Below are positions 58,036 to 64,000 of a DNA stretch of 64,000 bases, piece after piece (positions within the stretch are counted from its first letter, which is position 1; each line of letters begins with the position of its first letter). The position numbers and the translations under genes were made by a program. The notes under the pieces are model-generated. The model did no database searches. It worked only from the letters and a program-made list of their open reading frames with translations, and had not been told where the DNA came from. The DNA is from an uncultured Mediterraneibacter sp. (GTDB taxonomy: Bacteria; Bacillota; Clostridia; Lachnospirales; Lachnospiraceae), in assembly GCA_934309345.1 (NCBI GenBank), contig CAKRDD010000001.1:174916-238915 (forward strand). Reading direction: 5' to 3'.

Positions 58036-60792
58036 ATGTTTCACAAGAATATTCCGAATAACAATAAAGACATGATCCGATTTCTGGCTGAAAATTTTGC
58101 AGGCACTAAAAAGGTGAGAAATACGATTTTATTTTGCTCGGTAGTAATCGGTATTGTTGCTATTACCATGGTATTCGGAATCTCCTTTGGAAAAATACAG
58201 GCAGAAGAAATAAGATTAATCAGAGAAAATGGAACTGCTTCTTCAGGCAGAATAGAAGATGGAACAGAAGAACAATATGCAAAATTAAATCAACTGGATT
58301 ATATAAAACAAGTTGGAAAAAGTATTTTTGTAGGTGAAGCTACAGACATTTCAGAGAATAATGCAAAAACAATCTGTGATATAGTCTGGGCTGACTCAGA
58401 AAGCTGGAACCATTTTTTGAGGCCGGCATATACCAATGTGATTGGAAGCTACCCACAGAAAAAGGATGAAATTCTATTATCTGAGCGGGCATTGAAAAAA
58501 CTTGGTATCTCTGAACCGGAACAGGGAATGGAAATAAACTTAGATGTATACAAAGGTGCGTTCGAACATTCAAAAGAAAAATTCGAACTGTGTGGCTGGT
58601 ATACAGACTCTGGAAATGAATTAGCAACCGGATATATTTCACAGGACAAAATTAATGAGTTGAACCTGGAAAAGGGTCCTTATACTTTACTTTTCAGTCA
58701 GAGCAATCATTTAAGCAGGAGTAAAACAGAAGAAAAATTATATCAGACATTGCCGATGAAGAGTGCAGATCAAAAGATATATGTTTCTGAAACAGCACAA
58801 TATACGGCTGTTTCTAAATTCGCAGGTGGATATGAGATGGTGATATTTGGAACGTTAGGTATTTTGTGCGGAATTTATTTCCTTGTGCACAATGTCCTTT
58901 GGATATCCATGAGCGAAGATGTTCAAAATCTCGGATTGCTCCACATGATCGGAGCCACAGAAAGACAGATCACAAAAATTTACCGGAAACAAATGAGGTC
59001 ACTCATGGTAAAAGGTTCTGTCGTGGGAAGTTTGATCTCTATACTGATTTTGATTTTATTAATACCGGAAATATTAGGCTTCCATTTTTATCAGGAAATG
59101 GGAGGAAGCACGATACTTTCCTTTTTCAGACCGTGGATTCTTTTGCTTTCTGTTGTATTTGTAAATGGAATTTTGTGGATAGCATCGGAAGGCGTTATTA
59201 GAAAAATAACGAAGCTGTCCTGTATTGAGAGTGCGTCCTATGACGAAAATAGAGTTGCGAGAAAAACAAAACAATCTGGAAAAATAGTTCCCAGGCGTTC
59301 TGAAACAGGAGAAATGTTCTATATTGCGTGGGGAAATATAACACGGCATAAAGCACGATTTATAATTACAAGTCTTTCCATATTTTTAGGAGTCCTGTCT
59401 TTTATTCTAATGAATGTACTTACAAATGGATGTGATTATAAGCATCTCCTTGAAAAACGTCCTGATTTTTTGCTGGCAGGAGAGTTTAGCGAATGGGGGA
59501 AAAGTCAGGGGTGTGGGGAAGAGTATAAAACCAGAGAAATCGATGTGGATCCTTTGTTAACACAGGGAGGTGGTGTAGAACTGCTGTATGATAATGATTA
59601 TGATGAATTTTCACCAATTTCTCGTAAGTTGGAGAAAAAACTACACAAGGTAGATGGTATCGATTGGGAGAACTCCAATCTGATTGAAGGAGCTTATGTA
59701 ATTACAGTTATCTCTAAGAAGGGAATCCGTCCTTATGACGAAGGACTTTCGGATCTTACAGATGACAATATGATGGAAGAATTCAGTTGGGATACTGTGC
59801 AGATTTTAAATGAAAATCAAATCTTGTCGCTTAAGAAATACGTGCAGGATAATCAACTCAATATTGATATGGAATCTTTGGAAGAAGGGAATGGCGTGTT
59901 GATCATACATGATCATATGCTGACTCCGGAACAGCAAAAACTTGCAGATGAAGCAATTGGCGAATCGGTATATTTTAAAACTTTGCTTTCAAGGGAAGAG
60001 GCGATCCGTAGAAAAGAACAAAGTAATTCTGAGAATAAAGAGAAACAACAGGAAGACGAATTTCCTCAAAAAGAATCGGAAACATTTACCCTGTGTGGTT
60101 ATTTAGACCGGCAAAGTGATAATTTCCCGGAAATACAGCAATCATGGCATGGAGAAGGCAGCTTATATTATTTTATCAGTGAGAAAGGTTTTCAAAAGAT
60201 ACCGACTGAGAAAAAGATATTAACAATGGAATTAACTGCCGGTCCGGAAAAAGAACCTTATGTGAAAACACAGATCAGCGAGCTGGTCTCCGAGGAAAAT
60301 AAAAAACGATCCGAAATGACAGAAGTATCAATGGATGAAGGAACCGGCGAAGCAGGAGTTTTTGTTATCTGTAAATCAGACCTGATGCAGCAAAAAGAAA
60401 CATATATGAGAGGAAATCGAATTCTCTTAGGTGCTGTAAGTATCATATTATTCATTGCGGGATTGACCAATTATTGTAATGTTGTATTTACAGGGATGTA
60501 CTCGCGGAGAAAAGAGTTTGATGTAATGAAAAGTATCGGGATGACCGATAAGCAAATGAAATTAATGCTTTTTGGAGAAGGCAGTTATTATTTTATGTGT
60601 GTAGTTGGATTGTTATTTACTGTAGGAATGGCAGCTTTGGTTGGAGTAAAGATTTATATGGAAAATAAATTGTCATATTTTACATTTCATTGGCCGATTC
60701 TTATTATCGCAGGAATAATGCTATCACTTTTAGTGGTTAATGTTCTGGTTACACATTTTGTTGTTGGTTTTTGCGGTGAAGAAAAGGATTGA
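58036..60792 (+). CDS. FtsX-type ABC permease with two large extracellular regions
   Basis: A 918-aa permease. One membrane helix near 25-50 (FCSVVIGIVAITMVFGISFG), then a ~210-residue external region, three helices (~270-390), a further helix (SLSIFLGVLSFILMNVLT), a second external region of ~330 residues rich in acidic residues, and three closing helices. MFYIAWGNITRHKARF is a typical repeat start of the FtsX fold. With the ATPase and the sensor-less kinase it forms a probable detection/resistance module against cell-envelope compounds. The ligand is unknown. AGGAGGG precedes the ATG. Confidence 0.88.
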   Translation: MFHKNIPNNNKDMIRFLAENFAGTKKVRNTILFCSVVIGIVAITMVFGISFGKIQAEEIRLIRENGTASSGRIEDGTEEQYAKLNQLDYIKQVGKSIFVGEATDISENNAKTICDIVWADSESWNHFLRPAYTNVIGSYPQKKDEILLSERALKKLGISEPEQGMEINLDVYKGAFEHSKEKFELCGWYTDSGNELATGYISQDKINELNLEKGPYTLLFSQSNHLSRSKTEEKLYQTLPMKSADQKIYVSETAQYTAVSKFAGGYEMVIFGTLGILCGIYFLVHNVLWISMSEDVQNLGLLHMIGATERQITKIYRKQMRSLMVKGSVVGSLISILILILLIPEILGFHFYQEMGGSTILSFFRPWILLLSVVFVNGILWIASEGVIRKITKLSCIESASYDENRVARKTKQSGKIVPRRSETGEMFYIAWGNITRHKARFIITSLSIFLGVLSFILMNVLTNGCDYKHLLEKRPDFLLAGEFSEWGKSQGCGEEYKTREIDVDPLLTQGGGVELLYDNDYDEFSPISRKLEKKLHKVDGIDWENSNLIEGAYVITVISKKGIRPYDEGLSDLTDDNMMEEFSWDTVQILNENQILSLKKYVQDNQLNIDMESLEEGNGVLIIHDHMLTPEQQKLADEAIGESVYFKTLLSREEAIRRKEQSNSENKEKQQEDEFPQKESETFTLCGYLDRQSDNFPEIQQSWHGEGSLYYFISEKGFQKIPTEKKILTMELTAGPEKEPYVKTQISELVSEENKKRSEMTEVSMDEGTGEAGVFVICKSDLMQQKETYMRGNRILLGAVSIILFIAGLTNYCNVVFTGMYSRRKEFDVMKSIGMTDKQMKLMLFGEGSYYFMCVVGLLFTVGMAALVGVKIYMENKLSYFTFHWPILIIAGIMLSLLVVNVLVTHFVVGFCGEEKD

Positions 60793-60802
60793 GTAAAAAG
60801 AT

Positions 60803-60827
60803 GCCCCAGAGCAATTCGCTTTGGGGC
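60803..60827 (+). terminator. Hairpin after the permease gene
   Basis: GCCCCAGAGC (60803-60812) pairs with GCTTTGGGGC (60818-60827) with one G-U. The following TCATATTGG is only weakly T-rich, so it may be a partial terminator. Confidence 0.6.
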
Positions 60828-60887
60828 TCATATTGGAAAATTGCAGAGCACAGCAATTCTTTGTTTTGCTTGATTACTCTAAAAAAT

Positions 60888-60959
60888 GAAAGAGTAGCCC
60901 CGTTAATAGAATGCAGTATGCATTGGCAAAGCCTTTACTATTGATAGGGCTATTCTTTT
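60888..60959. ncRNA. Branched hairpin element of unknown role
   Basis: An outer stem GAAAGAGTAGCCC (60888-60900) / GGGCTATTCTTT (60947-60958) continues inward as TTAATAG / CTATTGA and then holds two small hairpins, AATGCAGTATGCATT and GGCAAAGCC. A- and T-runs flank both ends, so it could end transcription in both directions, but the branched core is more elaborate than a terminator needs. Apart from this and the hairpin at 60803 I see nothing in 60793-61086. Confidence 0.4.
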
Positions 60960-61086
60960 ATTTTACCTACAAATCTTAAATTTTTATAAAAAGCAAAAAA
61001 GTAGCGTCAAAAATCCAAAGTTCTTTCATATTATTCTGCCGGATCAAATGGCAGAAATCTTATCCGGCAGAAAGGACGCCGGAAAG

Positions 61087-61548
61087 ATGGGAACAGTATA
61101 TATTAAATATGAAGATGTAGAGAAATTTTTAGGATATGAAAATATGATTAAAATTCTCAGAGGTATGAAGGAAAAATTTCATGATGATTATGATGCTCTC
61201 AAAGGAAAAAAGATACGAATAGGATTTATTCAAGATAAGTTGTATTCAGATTATGGAGAATGGTTTGAGCAAAATCAAAAAGTTCCTAAAAATTATGACT
61301 ATCTAACTGTGATTAGAGAAGCACTAGATAACGATGATTTATTTGATGATATGTTGATTGCATTTCGTGGCAAGAGTCTGTGTATCAGTTATACATATGT
61401 TAGAAATAGGCTCATTGCCGATGATTTGCGAAAGGGTAAATATATACAAATGATTGTGGAGGAGTATAATGTTTCGGCTACAAACGTACGAAAAATTAAA
61501 GAAAGATATAGTTGTGTGACATATAGTGCGGAATATCCAATTCCATAA
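61087..61548 (+). CDS. Hypothetical protein with possible C-terminal helix-turn-helix
   Basis: A 153-aa Lys/Asp/Tyr-rich protein of unknown family. The C-terminal third (YIQMIVEEYNVSATNVRKIK) has the look of a helix-turn-helix as in Mor/sigma-like activators; the first two thirds are mixed helical. AAAGGA lies ten bases before the ATG at 61087; the in-frame ATG at 61048 has no site. The AT-rich surroundings and orphan neighbours suggest a remnant of a mobile element. Confidence 0.55.
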   Translation: MGTVYIKYEDVEKFLGYENMIKILRGMKEKFHDDYDALKGKKIRIGFIQDKLYSDYGEWFEQNQKVPKNYDYLTVIREALDNDDLFDDMLIAFRGKSLCISYTYVRNRLIADDLRKGKYIQMIVEEYNVSATNVRKIKERYSCVTYSAEYPIP

Positions 61549-61629
61549 AAGAAACAAATTAAAATATAACTATCCTTAGAAATAAGGAAGGCTACTTGTC
61601 GAAATATGCTGGAAAGGAGGAACAGTTTG

Positions 61630-61932
61630 ATGAAGAAGCGAAAGTTACAACGTGCAAAAGTCAAGTTCCCGAAACTTTGGATGGAATTGAATTATAGGGA
61701 TGCAAATAACTCAAAAAACGTTATAATCATTGTAGATGGTACACGTGTAGGCATCTATTATACCGATAGCGACGCAGGAAATTTGACAGCAGAAGAAATG
61801 GCTAAGATAGATACATATACCAGTATCTATGGATTTGATGGAAATTATCAGATCTATGGATTGATTGAGCAAGATGTTATTGCAGGAACACATATAATGA
61901 ATGTGGGGAATGCTGAATTAGTCAGGGATTAG
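61630..61932 (+). CDS. Hypothetical 100-aa protein of the accessory region
   Basis: Begins MKKRKLQRAKVKFPKLWMEL with a basic head, followed by a mixed alpha/beta part (VIIIVDGTRVGIYYTDSDAG, IYGFDGNYQIYG). AAGGAGG precedes the ATG by about ten bases. I do not recognise the family; similar small basic proteins are frequent in integrative elements of Clostridia. It is followed by a 7-bp hairpin, AGCAGAG (61943-61949) / CTCTGCT (61960-61966). Confidence 0.55.
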   Translation: MKKRKLQRAKVKFPKLWMELNYRDANNSKNVIIIVDGTRVGIYYTDSDAGNLTAEEMAKIDTYTSIYGFDGNYQIYGLIEQDVIAGTHIMNVGNAELVRD

Positions 61933-62031
61933 TGGAAAAAAGAGCAGAGAAACACCCCGCTCTGCTTCAAAAAATTGAAAGGGGATTTTATTATGTTAAA
62001 CAATGGATACAGATGGTATATATAGGTTGCG

Positions 62032-62113
62032 AAAGCCAAAGTACCTTTTTAGGTCATATTCTATGAGTTAACAGAAACGAATATAAAAGGTCAAAAAATG
62101 TCACTTTGGCTTT
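62032..62113. repeat. 82-bp inverted-repeat structure in a gene-free stretch
   Basis: AAAGCCAAAGT (62032-62042) and ACTTTGGCTTT (62103-62113) are perfect 11-bp inverted repeats; inner segments (ACCTTTTT, CATATTC / GAATAT, AAAAGGT) also pair in part. It could be a long hairpin, a terminator or the end of a lost element. A 10-codon frame with AAGGGG before it (ATG at 61993) stops just upstream. The rest of 61933-62348 holds no gene I can see. Confidence 0.5.
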
Positions 62114-62348
62114 TGGAACTATATATTGTATCGTCTAATAAATTTTGCTTTTAATTTCTTGCATGACTATGAGAATTTTTTGCTTAAATCGCGAATAAAC
62201 AAACACATCTGTCCCTAATCCAACAACAAAATATCAATAGTTTTTTAATCACTTTTCTTAAAAAGGCAAAAAAATAGAACGTATAGTTTCCATACGCTCT
62301 ATCTCATATTTCATATTAAATTTTAAAATTCTACAAACTTGAAGTTCC

Positions 62349-62534
62349 TCACTTTTTCATCTTCGGAGCAATAAGCAGCACTACTGTCACAAGAAAATAT
62401 ACACCATACAGTAACCAAGTAATTGTATTGTTCCAAGGGAAACTCTTTTCTGGATGGTTCAATGCAAACATTATAAATACAATAGCTATAATTAACATTA
62501 TCACACCGATAATCCTTGATATACTCTTTTTCAT
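62349..62534 (-). CDS. Small two-span membrane protein
   Basis: A 61-aa protein: MKKSISRIIGVIMLIIAIVF is the first membrane helix, a short loop NHPEKSFPWNN follows, then the second helix ITWLLYGVYFLVTVVLLIAP, ending KMKK. AGGAGG lies seven bases before the ATG at 62534. The family is unknown. The upstream minus-strand zinc-ribbon frame ends 17 bases before it, so the two may once have been one unit. Confidence 0.6.
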   Translation of the reverse strand: MKKSISRIIGVIMLIIAIVFIMFALNHPEKSFPWNNTITWLLYGVYFLVTVVLLIAPKMKK

Positions 62535-62550
62535 GAAAAGCACCTCCTCA

Positions 62551-62685
62551 TCAAACTGGAATTTTCTTATGCTCCTGTTCTATATTACAACTACAGTGTG
62601 GACAATATTCTTCACTATTTATAGGTACAACCCTTAATGATTTGCCACAGAAGGGACAGTGATTTTGATTACAATTATGATTAAC
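62551..62685 (-). pseudogene. Zinc-ribbon fragment without a start codon
   Basis: The minus-strand frame contains NHCPFCGKSLRVVPINSEEY then CPHCSCNIEQ, a clear CxxC...CxxC zinc ribbon. The frame opens after a TAG at 62688 with no ATG, GTG or TTG before the first cysteine pair, so it is probably the surviving end of a longer gene. Confidence 0.45.
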
Positions 62686-62815
62686 CTATTATAAGTTATG
62701 CCACTTCAATTTTTGCAAACATCATCCAATCTGCAAGACATGAAATTAAAATAATTATTCCTAAAAATGCCGATACTCCTGCAAATTGTTCTAAATAATT
62801 TGAATGAATTCAATA

Positions 62816-63841
62816 TTATGCTTTTTTCTCCTTAAATGATTTCAGAAAGATCACCCATCCAAAGATCAGCAGATTCACTACCAGTGCCACAGGAATATCT
62901 CCCCAGTGGATTTGCTGATTCTGAAGTACATCCGCAGAGTACGTTCCTGAAAAAACTACCACCATATTATTATTCAGAAAATGAATAATTATCGGAACCC
63001 AGATATTCTGGGTTTTCATATAAGTATATGCCATAAAAATCCCCAGTGAAATACAGGTAACAAACTGGCTTGCCAGAGCCGCCAGCCCCATATCCGGCGT
63101 AGTGTAATAGAAGAAGTCTATTGGCAGATGCCATACAGCCCACACACAGCCCAAAAGGATTACGCCGCCTTTTAGTCCAAATTTTTTCTGAAGAAGAGGC
63201 TGAAGATAATATCTCCATCCGTATTCTTCTCCAAAGAATGCCACTACTGACAGGAAAAAGTTTACCAAAACAGTAAAAAATATGATCCAGGTAGTAGGAT
63301 TTGCCATTATTTTGCCAAATTCAGAAAGCTGGCCGCTCAGAGCACAGGCAATCACAAATCTGAGAAGATATAATCCAATAAACAACAGGATCATACGAAT
63401 AGATATATTCCAATGTTCGCTGTTCAGTCCATAGGATCTGCGCTTTTCTTTACCGGATTGCAGAAGAAGAATCCAGAAAATAACGCTGCCACCTATTATA
63501 ACGTACTCCATGATCGGTGCCCACTGAGAATATGGCATGCTCATCAGATCTCTATTTTGGGGAGCCAGAACAGAAGCCGCCGTGCAGACAACCAGCACCG
63601 CCGTGAGAGCTACAAAGAATATGTAAAAAGCCGTTGGAAGATTTTTATCTCCTTTTTTGGTAATTAAATAAGCCATCATCACACCTGCTGCTGGATACAG
63701 CATCTGCGCATTTGGAAAAGCGCTGAGATCAAGATCTTTTCCATAGCCATACCACATCAGAAGTCCCATTACATATGTGATTCCGTATGCTATAATCACA
63801 TAGATCAAAAGCTGTTTTTTCTCTGTTTGCATAAATTTCAT
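62816..63841 (-). CDS. CPBP family intramembrane glutamic endopeptidase
   Basis: A 341-aa protein with about eight membrane helices. The CPBP (Abi/CAAX protease-like) motifs are visible: GEEYGWRYY (EExxxR), AVWHLPIDF with the conserved His, and IIIHFLNNN. Bacterial members process or protect against peptides such as bacteriocins. AAGGAAGG precedes the ATG at 63841. No bacteriocin gene is seen nearby. The 160 bases beyond it to the window end show nothing I can support. Confidence 0.9.
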   Translation of the reverse strand: MKFMQTEKKQLLIYVIIAYGITYVMGLLMWYGYGKDLDLSAFPNAQMLYPAAGVMMAYLITKKGDKNLPTAFYIFFVALTAVLVVCTAASVLAPQNRDLMSMPYSQWAPIMEYVIIGGSVIFWILLLQSGKEKRRSYGLNSEHWNISIRMILLFIGLYLLRFVIACALSGQLSEFGKIMANPTTWIIFFTVLVNFFLSVVAFFGEEYGWRYYLQPLLQKKFGLKGGVILLGCVWAVWHLPIDFFYYTTPDMGLAALASQFVTCISLGIFMAYTYMKTQNIWVPIIIHFLNNNMVVVFSGTYSADVLQNQQIHWGDIPVALVVNLLIFGWVIFLKSFKEKKA

Positions 63842-64000
63842 AATTCCTTCCTTGCAACTTCTAATTTGTTACTCACATGATATCATACTTTAGACACTTA
63901 GGTACAGGTTATTCCTCAAATTGCAGGGTTGTTTCATGAACTATCCATGGGCAGATCTAACTTATTGCATCCTTGCTATCACATCTCTCATATTGTTTCT

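Noticed and set aside
1..64000. CRISPR array, tRNA or rRNA genes, complete insertion sequence
   Set aside because: I saw no regularly spaced repeats, no tRNA-like cloverleaf ends, no rRNA sequence and no transposase or integrase gene.

Overview
The window is low-to-mid-GC Gram-positive chromosome. It has spoIIA and spoVA sporulation genes, a T-box ahead of valS, LTA-synthase and SleB-type envelope genes, a HndACD hydrogenase and a glycyl-radical microcompartment. Together these point to a gut spore-forming Clostridium, most likely Lachnospiraceae (Dorea / Mediterraneibacter / Ruminococcus torques type). The assignment is inference from gene content and protein style.

Region by region. 1-5 kb: housekeeping genes (PfoR-type membrane protein, small alarmone synthetase, TPR lipoprotein, HflX) interrupted by a 144-bp MITE-like repeat and a truncated inverted copy of it. 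5-8.7 kb: a detached PduB-type shell gene coupled to an SDR gene, divergent from a ParA-type ATPase, then an AraC regulator. 8.9-13 kb: three-subunit electron-bifurcating [FeFe] hydrogenase. 13.2-16 kb: rhamnulokinase and rhamnose isomerase. 16-17.6 kb (minus): HAD and PHP phosphatase-like genes. 17.8-31.7 kb: a GRM5-type microcompartment locus. Rhamnulose-1-phosphate or fuculose-1-phosphate is cleaved to DHAP and lactaldehyde, lactaldehyde is reduced to 1,2-propanediol, a B12-independent glycyl-radical enzyme dehydrates this to propionaldehyde, and PduP/PduL/PduQ turn that into propionyl phosphate and propanol. PduS/PduT carry electrons across the shell. The shell genes include a BMC-H gene with two in-frame starts, each with its own Shine-Dalgarno.

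31.9-44 kb: glucosaminidase-like gene, T-box plus valS, LTA-synthase-like gene, folC, TPR membrane protein, spoIIAA-spoIIAB-sigF, and an inverted spoVAA-spoVAB pair led by an unlisted 57-aa membrane peptide gene. 44-50.8 kb: a LacI-controlled operon (class II aldolase, LacI, FGGY kinase, polyol dehydrogenase, PfkB kinase, aldo-keto reductase) that forms a complete oxidoreductive sugar route without a transporter. 51-54 kb: SleB-like hydrolase, YitT, a shrunken enolase paralogue, and a C_GCAxxG_C_C protein.

54-64 kb is AT-rich and accessory. It holds an Abi_2/AbiF-type HEPN protein with a Cas13-style RNxxxH motif, followed at once by a promoter-to-terminator small RNA. Next come a two-component system driving an ABC transporter, structured non-coding DNA, small orphan genes and a CPBP protease. 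The Abi protein/small RNA pair is the best candidate for a little-described system here; the dual-start shell gene and the ParA-PduB neighbourhood follow.
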